NCBI RefSeq assembly: GCF_016925495.1
Contig: NZ_CP070491.1
Location: forward strand, 2,480,001-2,544,000
Direction: 5' to 3'
Origin: Methylococcus sp. EFPC2
Lineage (GTDB): Bacteria; Pseudomonadota; Gammaproteobacteria; Methylococcales; Methylococcaceae
Length of the DNA stretch: 64,000 nt
Under the pieces are notes generated by a model, which searched no databases, was not told where the DNA came from, and worked only from the letters and a program-made list of their open reading frames with translations. How positions within the stretch are numbered: the first letter of the stretch is position 1; each line of letters opens with the position of its first letter. Below are positions 1-10,250 of this stretch, piece after piece. The translations under genes were made by a program, and so were the position numbers.

Positions 1-1
1 G

Positions 2-697
2 ATCGCCCTAGGCGCCGTGATATTGCTGGGGCCGCGTCGCGGACGCTACCACCGCGACGGTGGCATGTCGGCGCATCCGCCCTCCAGCATCCCCTTCCTG
101 GCTCTGGGAGCCTGGATTTTGACCGTCGGCTGGTTCGGCTTCAACGTGATGTCGGCCCAGACGCTGAACGCCGTCAGCGGCCTGGTGGCCGTGAACTCCC
201 TAATGGCCATGGTGGGCGGCACCCTGGCGGCCTTGATGCTGGGCCGCAACGACCCCGGCTTTCTGCACAACGGCCCGCTGGCCGGACTGGTCGCCGTCTG
301 CGCCGGCTCCGATCTGATGCACCCTATCGGTGCACTGGCGACGGGGGCCATCGCCGGCGCGCTGTTCGTCTATTTCTTCACGCTGACGCAAAACCGCTGG
401 AAGATCGACGACGTGCTGGGCGTATGGCCGTTGCACGGTCTGGGCGGAACCTGGGGCGGCATCGCCGCCGGCATCTTCGGCCAGCAAGCCCTGGGCGGCC
501 TGGGCGGGGTCAGTATTTTCTCGCAGGTCCTGGGCACCCTGACCGGCGTGTTCATTGCCTGTGCCGGGGGATTCCTGGTCTACGGCATGCTGAAATTCAC
601 CCTCGGCATCCGCCTGGATCCGGAGCAGGAATTCGAAGGCGCCGACCTCAGCCTGCACAAGATATCCGCCACCCCGGAAAAAGAAGCCGGCTGGTGA
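2..697 (+). CDS. amt: Ammonium transporter (Amt family), 3' part only
   Basis: This is the C-terminal part of an Amt/Mep/Rh ammonium channel; the frame is open to the window edge, so the start lies outside. Visible family motifs are GWFGFN, the GPLAGLVAVCAGSD helix, and a D-GVWPLHGLGGTWGG segment that matches the conserved HGxxGxWG signature containing a pore histidine. The tail DPEQEFEGADLSLH is the usual cytoplasmic end. Several hydrophobic helices are evident. The protein conducts ammonium across the inner membrane. It converges on recD, and the two stop codons are directly adjacent with no gap. No glnK is visible downstream; it could lie upstream of the window. Confidence 0.93.
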   Translation: MALGAVILLGPRRGRYHRDGGMSAHPPSSIPFLALGAWILTVGWFGFNVMSAQTLNAVSGLVAVNSLMAMVGGTLAALMLGRNDPGFLHNGPLAGLVAVCAGSDLMHPIGALATGAIAGALFVYFFTLTQNRWKIDDVLGVWPLHGLGGTWGGIAAGIFGQQALGGLGGVSIFSQVLGTLTGVFIACAGGFLVYGMLKFTLGIRLDPEQEFEGADLSLHKISATPEKEAGW

Positions 698-2548
698 TCA
701 GCCCCCTCCCAATCGGGCATGCAGCCCCGAGCCGCGCTCCATGCGCCGGGCGATGGCCGCCCCCAGCACGGCCTCCGAGCCGTACAGGTTGAGCCGGGAC
801 TTGGCGCGGGTGACGGCGGTATAGATCAGCTCCCGGCTCAGCAAGGGTACGGGATGGTCGGGCAGAATGAGATGAACGTGCTCGAATTCCGAACCCTGAC
901 TCTTGTGCACGGTCATCGCATAAACCGTTTCGTGCGCGGGCAGCCGGGCCGGAGAAAAGGCCTTGAGAGGCCCCCGCTCATTCGGAAAGAAGACGCGCAG
1001 GGCCTGACCGCTCTCGGGATCGGGCCAAGTGATGCCGATGTCGCCGTTGTTGAGCCCCAAAGCCGGATCGTTACGGGTAATCATGACCGGCCGCCCCCGG
1101 TACCACTCGCCCAAGCCGTACCGGCTGGCCGTCAGCCGGCTCAGAATGCTTTCGACCGCGGGATTGACGGATTCCCCCCCCCTGCCCCCCTGGCGCAAAA
1201 CGCACAAGATGCGAAAGGCGCCGTAGCGCGCCAAGGCCTCGGCTACCGTTACCGCCTGCAGGCAGGGCAGGATGGCGTCGCGCACGATGTCGGCCAACCA
1301 GGGCTCGAATTCGCCGGAAGCGGGCTTATGCCACTGCATGTCCTCGCTCTCCCGCAATACCGCGGCACAGGCCTCCGACTCGCCCCGCTGTATCGCTTCG
1401 GCCATGGCCGCGATGCCACTCCCCGCGGCAAAACGGCGAGGCTTGCGCAACTCCGCGAGACTGTCGCGGATGAGCGGCCCCGTCATGGTCGTTCGCGCCT
1501 CGAAGCCGCGTCCGGTCAGCACCTGCAAGCGCTCACTCAGTTCCGCCGAATAGCCGGCATCGCCGGCCGCCGCGCAGAGATCGCCCAACAAGGCGCCGAC
1601 CTCCACTGGCGGCAGCTGATTGCGGTCGCCCAGCAGGATCAGCCGGCCCGATTCGGGCAAGGCCCGGAGCAACCGCGCCATCATCGGCAAATCGATCATC
1701 GAGGCTTCGTCGACCACCACCACGTCATAAGGCAAAAGATGGCCGGAATGGTAACGGCTGCGACTACGGCCGGGAAACGCCCCCAGCAAGCCATGCAGGG
1801 TACGGGCATTGCGGGCGGCCTCGCGTATGCGGGAGATGACCGGTTCGCTGCACGGCAGTCCTGTCGACAGCGCCGTTTCGATGGAATCGGCCAGCCGGGC
1901 CCGCGCCTTGCCGGTGGGAGCGGCCAGGGCGATGCGTGGCGCTTCGTCGGGCGACTGCTCCATCAACAAGGCCAGGATGCGCGTGACGGTATAGGTCTTG
2001 CCGGTACCCGGCCCCCCGCTGATGAGAGCGAATGATTTGAGCAAGGCCAAGGCGGCGGCGATTTGCTGCCGGTCCGCCTCCGTCCCGGAACTGCTATCGG
2101 CAAACAGACGCCGCAAGCCGTCCCTCAAGAGTTCCTCGTCCACGGCGGGCGATTTCGCCATCAAATCGCTCAGGCGAACGGCTATGTCGGTTTCGTAGCG
2201 CCAATAACGATGCAGATACAAGCGGCCGCCATCCAGTACCAGGGGAGCGTCTTTCCCCGGCTCGGCAACCAAGGCGCTTGCGCGCAACGTGTCCAACCAC
2301 GCATCCAAAAGCGGCGCGCCGGGCAAACCCGGCAGGCTTGCTCGTCCGGCGAATTGGGCGAGTTCCAGACAGGTGTGGCCCTCGTTCAATCGCCGGCTGA
2401 CGAGTATGCCCGCCAAGCGCACCGAGGGTTCCAGCTCCGGATCCAGGCGCCGCAAAAAATCGCCGAAAGCCAGGTCCAGCGCGCGGGGCCCCAAAGATTG
2501 ATCGAGCAGGGTGTCATCGGATGGATACGACAAAGTGGGCGTCGGCAT
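698..2548 (-). CDS. recD: RecBCD exodeoxyribonuclease V alpha subunit RecD
   Basis: A 616-residue protein of normal RecD length. It is the 5'-3' helicase subunit of RecBCD, acting in double-strand break repair and degradation of foreign linear DNA. The Walker A motif GGPGTGKT sits at about residues 178-185, followed by a DEASMID Walker B-like motif, LLGDRNQLPPVEVGALLGD, and the C-terminal UvrD-like MTVHKSQGSEF motif. The ATG at 2548 is the first good start. recB and recC are not in the window; since recD reads leftward and would be the last gene of such an operon, they may lie elsewhere. It diverges from the alaC operon. Confidence 0.96.
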   Translation of the reverse strand: MPTPTLSYPSDDTLLDQSLGPRALDLAFGDFLRRLDPELEPSVRLAGILVSRRLNEGHTCLELAQFAGRASLPGLPGAPLLDAWLDTLRASALVAEPGKDAPLVLDGGRLYLHRYWRYETDIAVRLSDLMAKSPAVDEELLRDGLRRLFADSSSGTEADRQQIAAALALLKSFALISGGPGTGKTYTVTRILALLMEQSPDEAPRIALAAPTGKARARLADSIETALSTGLPCSEPVISRIREAARNARTLHGLLGAFPGRSRSRYHSGHLLPYDVVVVDEASMIDLPMMARLLRALPESGRLILLGDRNQLPPVEVGALLGDLCAAAGDAGYSAELSERLQVLTGRGFEARTTMTGPLIRDSLAELRKPRRFAAGSGIAAMAEAIQRGESEACAAVLRESEDMQWHKPASGEFEPWLADIVRDAILPCLQAVTVAEALARYGAFRILCVLRQGGRGGESVNPAVESILSRLTASRYGLGEWYRGRPVMITRNDPALGLNNGDIGITWPDPESGQALRVFFPNERGPLKAFSPARLPAHETVYAMTVHKSQGSEFEHVHLILPDHPVPLLSRELIYTAVTRAKSRLNLYGSEAVLGAAIARRMERGSGLHARLGGG

Positions 2549-2633
2549 GTCACAAAGGGTTAAGGTTCGCGATGTTTACGTATATTAATAGGTATCCTCT
2601 CGTCCCCGCGCGCCCAAATCTCGGGCGGGTGCG

Positions 2634-2662
2634 TTGACAGTAGCCCGGCACGACAGTACTTT
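2634..2662 (+). promoter_or_regulatory. Sigma-70 type promoter for the alaC-hom-thrC-recJ operon
   Basis: TTGACA (2634-2639) and TACTTT (2657-2662) are separated by exactly 17 bases, within the 283-base divergent gap between recD and alaC. The implied leader is about 165 bases long. I see no obvious threonine attenuator peptide in it. Confidence 0.5.
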
Positions 2663-2831
2663 TATCCCCTTTTTTTGAATTTCGAGCGCGGTGCGGGCTT
2701 ACAATCCGTTTGCAAAACGCTGCGAGCGTCCCATCACAGTCGCGCCGTAGCTTTACGAACACGTTCCCAGGCCCCCGCGGTCCCGGCCACACCCACGACA
2801 CTCCTAAATAAATAATCCGCAAGAGCCCAGG

Positions 2832-4016
2832 ATGGAAGAGTTCCAACGCATCAAACGACTACCGCCTTACGTCTTCAATATCGTCAATGAATTAAAGGCC
2901 AAGGAACGGGCTGCCGGCGTCGACATCATCGATTTCGGCATGGGCAATCCCGATCGGCCCACGCCCCAACACATCGTCGACAAGCTGGTCGAAGTCTCCC
3001 AGAAAGGCACGGCCCATCGATACTCGGTTTCCAAGGGCATACCGCGCTTGCGCCGGGCCATCTGCAACTGGTACCAGACGCGCTACGGCGTGGAACTCGA
3101 CCCGGACACCCAGGCTATCGCCACCATAGGTTCCAAGGAAGGGCTGGCCCATTTGATGTTCGCCACCCTGGGTCCGGGCGACGCGGTGCTGGTGCCCAAT
3201 CCGGCCTACCCCATCCATCCTTACGGCTGCGTGCTGGCCGGGGCCGACGTGCGCCATGTGCCCATGGTGCCGGGCGTGGATTTCTTCGCCGAACTGGAAA
3301 AGGCCATCAAGAACTCCTGGCCCAAGCCGAAGATGCTGATCCTCAACTTCCCGGGCAATCCGACCACCCAATGCGTGGAGTTGGAGTTCTTCGAGAAGGT
3401 CGTCGAGATGGCCCGCGAATACAAGATCTGGGTGGTGCACGATCTGGCTTATGCCGACCTGGTGTTCGACGGCTATGTCGCGCCCTCCATCCTGCAGGTG
3501 CCGGGCGCCACCGACGTCGCGGTGGAATTCTTCACCCTGTCCAAGAGCTACAACATGCCCGGCTGGCGCGTGGGCTTCATGTGCGGCAACCGTGAGCTGG
3601 TGGCCGCCCTGGCCCGCATCAAGTCCTACCTGGATTATGGCACCTTCACGCCCATTCAGGTCGCCGGCATTGCGGCGCTGGAAGGCCCGCAGGATTGCGT
3701 GGCCGAGATCCGCGACACTTACCGCGTGCGCCGCGACGTGTTGTGCAGGGGCTTGAACGACGCCGGCTGGGCGGTGACGCCGCCCAAGGCCACCATGTTC
3801 GTGTGGGCGCCGATCCCCGAACAATACAAGCACTTGGGTTCGCTCGAATTCGCCAAGAAGCTGATGCTGGAAGCCCAAGTCGCGGTGTCGCCCGGCATAG
3901 GGTTCGGCGAATACGGCGACGACCACGTGCGTTTCGGCCTGATCGAAAACGAACACCGCACCCGCCAGGCGATACGCGGCATCCGGGCCATGTTCCGCAA
4001 GGACAGCGCGGCCTAG
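2832..4016 (+). CDS. alaC: Alanine transaminase-type class I/II aminotransferase AlaC
   Basis: A 394-residue PLP-dependent fold type I aminotransferase. It has the PLP-lysine context [15 protein letters not shown], the NFPGNPTT loop, and HDLAYADL with the cofactor-contacting Asp and Tyr. The N-terminus, a short lead-in then IDFGMGNPD, matches the AlaC/YfdZ subgroup. AlaC makes alanine from pyruvate and glutamate. The family also resembles LL-diaminopimelate aminotransferase, so a role in the aspartate pathway cannot be excluded, especially as the gene heads an operon with hom and thrC. The ATG follows a weak purine stretch about 8 bases upstream. Confidence 0.88.
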   Translation: MEEFQRIKRLPPYVFNIVNELKAKERAAGVDIIDFGMGNPDRPTPQHIVDKLVEVSQKGTAHRYSVSKGIPRLRRAICNWYQTRYGVELDPDTQAIATIGSKEGLAHLMFATLGPGDAVLVPNPAYPIHPYGCVLAGADVRHVPMVPGVDFFAELEKAIKNSWPKPKMLILNFPGNPTTQCVELEFFEKVVEMAREYKIWVVHDLAYADLVFDGYVAPSILQVPGATDVAVEFFTLSKSYNMPGWRVGFMCGNRELVAALARIKSYLDYGTFTPIQVAGIAALEGPQDCVAEIRDTYRVRRDVLCRGLNDAGWAVTPPKATMFVWAPIPEQYKHLGSLEFAKKLMLEAQVAVSPGIGFGEYGDDHVRFGLIENEHRTRQAIRGIRAMFRKDSAA

Positions 4017-4078
4017 TTTTCACATTCCTGCGGTACGCCGGACGTACCCTACCCTACGAACGACAAGAGGACAGCGCT

Positions 4079-5389
4079 TTGAAGCCCGTTAAAGTTGGTT
4101 TGCTCGGATTAGGCACGGTCGGCGGCGGCACCGTCAACGTATTGCGGCGCAATGCCGGTGAAATCACCCGCCGCGCCGGCCGGGAAATCCTGGTCACCCA
4201 CGCCTCGGCTCGGGATTTGAGCCGTCCCCGAATCTGCGACACCCACGACATCAAGCTGAGCACAGACCCCTACGAAATCGTCAACGATCCGGAAGTCGAG
4301 ATCGTGGTCGAACTGATAGGCGGTGAGCATCCGGCCAAGGAACTGATCCTGACGGCCCTGGAAAACGGCAAACACGTGGTGACCGCCAACAAGGCGCTAA
4401 TCGCCAAGCACGGCAACGAGATCTTCGCCAAGGCCAGCGAAAAAGGCCTGATGGTCGCCTTCGAGCCGGCCGTCGCCGGCGGCATCCCCATCATCAAGGC
4501 ACTGCGCGAAGGCCTCACCGGCAACAAGATCGAATGGCTGGCCGGCATCATCAACGGCACTTGCAACTACATCCTCACGGAGATGCGCGACAAGGGCCGC
4601 GACTTCGCCGACGTGCTGAAGGAGGCGCAGGCCCTAGGCTATGCCGAAGCCGACCCGACCTTCGATGTGGAAGGCGTGGACGCCGCGCACAAGCTGACCA
4701 TCCTGGCCTCGATCGCCTTCGGCATCCCCTTGCAGTTCGACAAGGTCTACATCGAAGGCATTTCCGGCGTCACCCAACTGGATGTCGCCTATGCCGAGAC
4801 CCTGGGTTACCGCATCAAGCTGCTTGGCATCGCCCGCAGGACCGAGAAAGGCATAGAACTGCGCGTCCATCCGACGCTCATCCCGGCACGGCGCCTCATC
4901 GCCAATGTCGACGGCGTGAAGAACGCGGTGCTGGTCGAAGGTGACGCGGTAGGTCCAACGCTTTACTATGGCGCCGGGGCCGGCGCGGATCCCACCGCGT
5001 CCGCCGTGGTGGCCGACATCGTCGACGTGGTGCGGACGCTCACCAGCGATCCGGAAAACCGCGTGCCTCATCTCGCCTTCCAGCCGTCGGCCATCTCCGA
5101 CATTCCGGTGCTGCCCATAGAGGAAGTCGAAACAGCCTACTACCTGCGGCTGTCGGCGGAAGACAAGCCCGGCGTGCTGGCCGACATCACGCGCATCCTG
5201 GCCCAGCATCAGATCAGCATCGAAGCCCTGATCCAGAAGGAGCCGTTGACCGGCGAAACTCACATCCCCATCATCCTGCTCACGCACAAGGTGCAGGAAC
5301 GCGAGCTGAATGCCGCCATCGCCGAAATCGAAGCCCTGGCGAGCATCAACAAGCCGATCAAGCGCATCCGCTTGGAGACTTTGGGTTAG
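4079..5389 (+). CDS. hom: Homoserine dehydrogenase
   Basis: Homoserine dehydrogenase reduces aspartate semialdehyde to homoserine, the branch point to threonine and methionine. The protein has 436 residues, the usual length for the monofunctional enzyme with an ACT domain. The Rossmann motif GLLGLGTVGGG lies at about residues 6-16, the central catalytic region includes NGTCNYILTEM and EADPTFDVEG-DAAHK, and a C-terminal ACT domain begins near YLRLSAEDKPGVLADI and probably senses an amino acid. I chose the TTG at 4079 because AGAGGA lies 6-7 bases upstream and because the protein then begins KPVKVGLLGLG, as in the family. The gap after alaC is 62 bases. Confidence 0.94.
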   Translation: MKPVKVGLLGLGTVGGGTVNVLRRNAGEITRRAGREILVTHASARDLSRPRICDTHDIKLSTDPYEIVNDPEVEIVVELIGGEHPAKELILTALENGKHVVTANKALIAKHGNEIFAKASEKGLMVAFEPAVAGGIPIIKALREGLTGNKIEWLAGIINGTCNYILTEMRDKGRDFADVLKEAQALGYAEADPTFDVEGVDAAHKLTILASIAFGIPLQFDKVYIEGISGVTQLDVAYAETLGYRIKLLGIARRTEKGIELRVHPTLIPARRLIANVDGVKNAVLVEGDAVGPTLYYGAGAGADPTASAVVADIVDVVRTLTSDPENRVPHLAFQPSAISDIPVLPIEEVETAYYLRLSAEDKPGVLADITRILAQHQISIEALIQKEPLTGETHIPIILLTHKVQERELNAAIAEIEALASINKPIKRIRLETLG

Positions 5390-5452
5390 ACCGCATCCCC
5401 CCGGAGACGGGTGTATCGCATCGCCCGTCTCCATCAGCCATCGAACATCGCC

Positions 5453-6904
5453 ATGAAATACATTTCTACCCGCGGCAAGGCCCCGGCCAAGACTTTTACC
5501 GAAATCCTGCTGGGCGGGCTGGCGCCCGACGGCGGCCTGTACTTGCCGGAAGAATATCCGCAAGTCAGCCGCGCCGAACTGGACGCCTGGCGTTCGCTGT
5601 CCTACGCGGACTTGGCGTTCGCGGTGCTGTCCAAGTTCATCACCGATATTCCGGCGGACGACTTAAAGGGCATCGTCGACAAGACCTACACGCCCGAGGT
5701 CTACCGCAACGCCCGTGCCGGCAGCGATACGGCCCAGATCACGCCCCTGCGGACGCTGGAGCCGGGCCTGCATCTTTTGGAGTTGTCCAACGGACCGACC
5801 CTGGCCTTCAAGGACATGGCCATGCAGTTGCTCGGCAACCTGTTCGAATACGTACTGGACAAGCAGCACGCGGAACTCAACATCCTCGGCGCCACCTCGG
5901 GTGACACCGGTTCGGCGGCGGAATACGCCATGCGGGGCAAGCGGGGCATCCGCGTGTTCATGCTGTCCCCGCACGGCAAGATGAGCGCCTTCCAGCGCGC
6001 ACAGATGTATTCCCTGCAGGATGCGAACATCTACAACATCGCCGTCCGCGGGATGTTCGACGACGCGCAGGATCTGGTGAAGGCCGTGTCCAACGATCAT
6101 GCCTTCAAGTCGCGCCACAAGATAGGCACGGTCAACTCCATCAACTGGGCCCGGGTTTCGGCGCAGATCGTCTATTACTTCAAAGGCTATTTCGCCGCGA
6201 CGACCTCCAACGACCAGGACGTCGCCTTCTCGGTGCCCTCCGGCAATTTCGGCAATATCTGCGCCGGCCACATCGCCCGCATGATGGGCCTGCCCATCGC
6301 CCAGCTGATCCTGGCCACCAACGAGAACGACGTGCTGGACGAATTCTTCCGCACCGGCGTCTATCGTCCGCGCGGCACGGAAAATACTTATCAGACCAGT
6401 TCGCCTTCGATGGACATATCCAAGGCCTCGAATTTCGAGCGCTTCGTGTTCGATCTGGTCGGACGCGACGCCGCCCGGGTCTCGCGCTTCTGGAGCCGGG
6501 TGGACGCGGGTGGGGAATTCGACATCAAATCCACGGAATACTGGGATAGCCTGCCTGAGTTCCGCTTCGCCTCCGGCAGCAGCACGCACGCCGACCGCCT
6601 GACCACAATACGGGCAACCTGGGAAAAATACGGCGTGATGATAGACACGCATACCGCCGACGGTCTGAAAGTGGGGCTGGAGCGGCGCCGTCCCGGCCTG
6701 CCGCTCATCTGCCTGGAAACCGCGCTGCCCGCCAAGTTCGAGGAAACGATCGTCGAGGCCCTGGGGCGCAAGCCGGAACGTCCCGTGGGTCTGGAGAGCA
6801 TAGAAAACCTACCGCAGCGCTTCGAGGTCATGGATAAGGACGTGGATCAGTTGAAGGCCTATATCGCCGCCCACGCGACGAGCGAACACACCGCCGGATC
6901 GTAA
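5453..6904 (+). CDS. thrC: Threonine synthase
   Basis: This PLP enzyme converts O-phosphohomoserine to threonine, directly after the homoserine made by hom. It has 483 residues and fits the long Pseudomonas-type ThrC. The N-terminus MKYISTRGKAPAKTF is the family signature, so I start at ATG 5453; a GTG at 5411 with a GGAGA-like sequence upstream is an alternative adding 14 residues. The PLP lysine lies in NGPTLAFKDMAMQLLG, and the cofactor phosphate loop is near LGATSGDTGSAAEYA. No kinase gene (thrB) is in the window. Confidence 0.94.
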   Translation: MKYISTRGKAPAKTFTEILLGGLAPDGGLYLPEEYPQVSRAELDAWRSLSYADLAFAVLSKFITDIPADDLKGIVDKTYTPEVYRNARAGSDTAQITPLRTLEPGLHLLELSNGPTLAFKDMAMQLLGNLFEYVLDKQHAELNILGATSGDTGSAAEYAMRGKRGIRVFMLSPHGKMSAFQRAQMYSLQDANIYNIAVRGMFDDAQDLVKAVSNDHAFKSRHKIGTVNSINWARVSAQIVYYFKGYFAATTSNDQDVAFSVPSGNFGNICAGHIARMMGLPIAQLILATNENDVLDEFFRTGVYRPRGTENTYQTSSPSMDISKASNFERFVFDLVGRDAARVSRFWSRVDAGGEFDIKSTEYWDSLPEFRFASGSSTHADRLTTIRATWEKYGVMIDTHTADGLKVGLERRRPGLPLICLETALPAKFEETIVEALGRKPERPVGLESIENLPQRFEVMDKDVDQLKAYIAAHATSEHTAGS

Positions 6905-6914
6905 GCTGTCTCGC

Positions 6915-8669
6915 ATGCTCCACCACCCCGTACCGAAAAAGATACTTCGCCGACCGCTCGCCCCCGAAATCGCCCCGTTTTCCCAGCTACCGTCGATTTT
7001 GCAGCGCGTCTACCGGGCACGGGACCTGACCAAGCCCGAAGAGCTCGATCGCACACTCGCCAGACTGCCCTCGCCACGGCTGCTGTCCGGTATGGACGAC
7101 ATGGTCGAACAGTTGGCGTGTGCCTTACGAGACAAGCTGCATATCCTCGTCGTCGCCGATTTCGACGCCGATGGCGCCACTAGCTGCGCGGTCGCCCTGT
7201 TGGGCCTGCAGGCACTGGGAGCGACACAGGTTTCCTACCTGGTGCCCAACCGGTTCGAGTTCGGCTACGGCCTGACGCCTGAAATCGTCGACGTCGCCGT
7301 TGCGCGACAACCCGACATTCTCCTGACCGTGGACAACGGAATCTCCAGCCTGGAAGGCGTGCGTACCGCGAAAAGCCAGGGGCTGCGCGTGCTGATCACC
7401 GATCATCACCTGCCCGGCGCCGAATTGCCGGAAGCCGATGCCATCGTCAATCCCAATATGCCGGGCGACTCATTTCCCAGCAAAAGCCTGGCAGGCGTAG
7501 GCGTGATGTTCTATGTGCTGATGGCCCTGCGGGCCCGCCTACGAGATGATGGCTGGTTTGCGCTGTCGGGCATAAGCGAACCCAATCTCGGACAATTGCT
7601 CGATCTGGTCGCCTTGGGCACGGTGGCCGACGTCGTGAACCTGGATCATGTCAACCGTATCCTGGTGCATCAAGGATTACGACGGATACGCTCGGGCGGC
7701 GCACGCCCCGGCATCAACGCCCTACTGGAAGTCGCCGGGCGCAAACCGGAGGCGATCAGCGCCGCCGACCTGGGTTTCGCCGCCGCGCCCCGACTCAACG
7801 CCGCCGGCCGCCTGGAAGACATGGGCCTGGGCATCGAATGCCTGCTGTCTGGATATCCCGACAAGGCACGCGAACTCGCCGTCCGACTCGACACACTGAA
7901 CAAGGAACGCCGCGAAATCGAGGACCAGATGAAACGGGATGCTTTTGCGCTGCTCGACAATCAGCAACTCGCGTGCAGCCCCGAAGCACTGTCGGGTATC
8001 TGCTTGTTCGACCCGTCCTGGCATCAGGGCGTCATCGGCATACTCGCCGCCCGCCTGAAGGATCGCCTCAACCGTCCCGTCATCGCCTTCGCTCCGGCCG
8101 GAGAAGGCAGCATCAAGGGTTCGGCGCGCTCGATACCGGGCGTGCACATCCGCGACGTGCTGAGCGACATCGCCGCGCGCCACCCGGCATTGCTCAGCCG
8201 TTTCGGCGGCCACGCCATGGCGGCGGGACTCAGCTTAAGAAAAACGGACTACGAAGATTTCGCCGCGGTCTTCGACGAAGAAGTCGGCCGCCACCTGCAA
8301 GGCCTGGACCTCGCCCATGCCCTACACAGCGACGGCGAACTCGGAAACGAGGAATTACGCCTGGAAGCCGCCGAGCTGCTGCAAAACGCCGGCCCCTGGG
8401 GCCAAGGCTTTCCCGAGCCTCTCTTCGACGGTGAGTTCGACGTGGTTCAGGCCCGCGTGATCGGGGAAAAACACCTCAAGCTGGTGTTGCAAACCCCGGA
8501 TCGGCAACGGTCGATAGACGGCATCGCCTTCTTCGTCGAACACCCGGAAAACTGGCTGGGCTGCCGGCGCCTCAAGGCCGCCTATCGGCTGGACGTCAAC
8601 GAATTCCGCGACCAACGCAGCGTGCAGCTGCGAATCGAGTACATGGAAAGCTGCGGGGCGGACGCCTAG
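6915..8669 (+). CDS. recJ: Single-stranded-DNA-specific exonuclease RecJ
   Basis: RecJ degrades single-stranded DNA 5' to 3' in recombination and mismatch repair. The protein is 584 residues, close to the E. coli length. DHH-phosphoesterase motifs are present: VVADFDADGATS (motif I), LTVDNGISS (motif II), and ITDHHLPG (the DHH motif), followed by the DHHA1 part with GHAMAAGLS. It starts 10 bases after the thrC stop, so it is probably the last gene of the alaC-hom-thrC-recJ operon. Its TAG stop overlaps the thiD stop on the opposite strand within one CTAG. Confidence 0.95.
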   Translation: MLHHPVPKKILRRPLAPEIAPFSQLPSILQRVYRARDLTKPEELDRTLARLPSPRLLSGMDDMVEQLACALRDKLHILVVADFDADGATSCAVALLGLQALGATQVSYLVPNRFEFGYGLTPEIVDVAVARQPDILLTVDNGISSLEGVRTAKSQGLRVLITDHHLPGAELPEADAIVNPNMPGDSFPSKSLAGVGVMFYVLMALRARLRDDGWFALSGISEPNLGQLLDLVALGTVADVVNLDHVNRILVHQGLRRIRSGGARPGINALLEVAGRKPEAISAADLGFAAAPRLNAAGRLEDMGLGIECLLSGYPDKARELAVRLDTLNKERREIEDQMKRDAFALLDNQQLACSPEALSGICLFDPSWHQGVIGILAARLKDRLNRPVIAFAPAGEGSIKGSARSIPGVHIRDVLSDIAARHPALLSRFGGHAMAAGLSLRKTDYEDFAAVFDEEVGRHLQGLDLAHALHSDGELGNEELRLEAAELLQNAGPWGQGFPEPLFDGEFDVVQARVIGEKHLKLVLQTPDRQRSIDGIAFFVEHPENWLGCRRLKAAYRLDVNEFRDQRSVQLRIEYMESCGADA

Positions 8670-9466
8670 CCCGCGTCGTGCTCCCACAGCTCGGGACGCG
8701 GCGCGGCGCGATTCGGCATGTACTGCCCCCGGCCCAATGGGTAGCCCGCCTGCAAGGCCTCGAAGGTAAAGCGCTGAGCCGAGTAGGCTGCCGTTTCCAA
8801 TGGCTGGCCCAACGCCAAAAAGCCTGCCAAAGCGGACGCCAAGGTGCATCCGGAACCGTGATAAGTATGCGGCAAGCGCGGCCAGGACCACTCCCGCGCC
8901 GTGTGGCCGTAAAGCCGGTTGATCACCACCTCTCCGGTGTCGTGCGTACCCGTAATCAGCACATTCTTACAACCGAGCCGTCTCAACTCTTCGGCGCATT
9001 CGTCAAGGGATTTGCGCCCCACCAATGCGCGGGCTTCTATCGTGTTGGGAGTGAGTACCGTCACCCGGGGAAACAGTTCGGCCCGCATAACATCCATCAG
9101 CTCGGCACGGGCCAAGGGCTTGCCGCCGCCCGCCGCCAGGATCGGGTCCAAAACGACGCAAGCATGCGGCAGACGACGAAGAATCTCGGCGACAGCTCTG
9201 GCGATGTCGGCGCTACCCAACAAGCCGATTTTTACCGAGACCGGTTGAATGTCGTTCAACAAACATTCTGCCTGGGCCATGAAGTCGCACTCGCGTTGCG
9301 GCCAAACGGCCTCGACGTTAACGGTGTCCTGGGAAGTCAAGGCCGTCACCACGGTCAACGGATGGCATCCGAGCGCCTTCAACGTTTCAATATCAGCCTG
9401 AAGACCAGCCCCCCCCGTGGCGTCGTGCCCGGATAAACAGAAAACGGTCCGTGTAGTCGCACTCAT
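8666..9466 (-). CDS. thiD: Hydroxymethylpyrimidine/phosphomethylpyrimidine kinase
   Basis: ThiD phosphorylates HMP and HMP-P in thiamine biosynthesis. Ribokinase-fold motifs are present: SGHDATGGAGLQADI at the N-terminus, LDPILAAGGGKPL, VLTPNTIEA, and the anion-hole/catalytic GSGCTLASALAGFLA near the C-terminus. The ATG at 9466 gives 266 residues and is preceded by GAGGG about 9 bases upstream; an upstream in-frame start would add an unconserved 27-residue tail. No TPP riboswitch is visible upstream. It is the last core gene before the AT-rich accessory region. Confidence 0.93.
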   Translation of the reverse strand: MSATTRTVFCLSGHDATGGAGLQADIETLKALGCHPLTVVTALTSQDTVNVEAVWPQRECDFMAQAECLLNDIQPVSVKIGLLGSADIARAVAEILRRLPHACVVLDPILAAGGGKPLARAELMDVMRAELFPRVTVLTPNTIEARALVGRKSLDECAEELRRLGCKNVLITGTHDTGEVVINRLYGHTAREWSWPRLPHTYHGSGCTLASALAGFLALGQPLETAAYSAQRFTFEALQAGYPLGRGQYMPNRAAPRPELWEHDAG

Positions 9467-10250
9467 ATAATCATTACCCTCGAACATCGTACTCACACCC
9501 CAAACAGCCGGCCTACAACATCTAACAGCTGATTGATGCACACCCACACTTCTCCAACATCTTGCGGCGGGAACCTGTCAAAATCTGAGATGGCCAAAGA
9601 TTCGCCGACGCACACTGTCACTCATGAACGACAGACTTATCCGAAGCTATGTTCAATCTGCCACGTCTCACGCCATCGACTTGCTCACGGCCCAAATGTC
9701 TCACTTCCACATCGCTTCGAGACTCGACAGCAATCGTCGACCTTGTCGGCCAGCTATCGCGCCCTGCGACCCCGGGGTATCCGGTTGCAACGACATAAAA
9801 GCCCTCCCACTTTGGTACCACACGGCCAACCGACAAAATATGGCCTATTTATTGCTTTTATTTAAGACAGCCAGCGGTACTGCTAACGGGAATTTTTAAG
9901 CCAATGAAACGGACCCTCACTTGTAAACTTGGATTTCGCGGCATATGTTCTACCAAGCAGAGGCTTGTCAGGGAATACCTTATAATGCATCAAAAGCAGC
10001 TCCTGCGTTATACGTCGTCCAACTGGTTCATAAGAGGTCATCTGATCGCTGCAATAACACACAGATGATTTGGCCGCCTAACCACCCCAACGCAATCGCA
10101 TGCAGCCATAGCGGCGCTAGCACATTGATAGGCCAGCTACCCGAATTTTCGCATCGCACAGCAAGACATTAATTCGAGCAAACCTGAATTCAGGGCTTCC
10201 GAGACCCCGTTAGGTTTTTCACCTCTGTAACCAACTGAGAGAAAGAGCGC
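9467..10250. other. 784-base stretch without a recognisable gene
   Basis: This is the left edge of the accessory region. Open frames here are short and have no recognisable motifs. Composition shifts from the GC-rich core to a more AT-rich character along the stretch. No tRNA or attachment-site duplication could be identified by eye. Confidence 0.5.

Noticed and set aside
3695-4078. Possible N-terminal extension of hom into alaC
   Set aside because: The extended frame overlaps alaC in another reading frame and adds basic low-complexity sequence; the TTG at 4079 has a good ribosome site and gives the normal N-terminus.
9467-9620. TPP riboswitch upstream of thiD
   Set aside because: A CTGAGAT and an AACCTG are present on the plus strand but in the wrong order and on the wrong strand for thiD.
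9533-10172. Short open frames between thiD and acyltransferase 1
   Set aside because: No motifs, poor ribosome sites, and overlapping alternatives in several frames; treated as non-coding.
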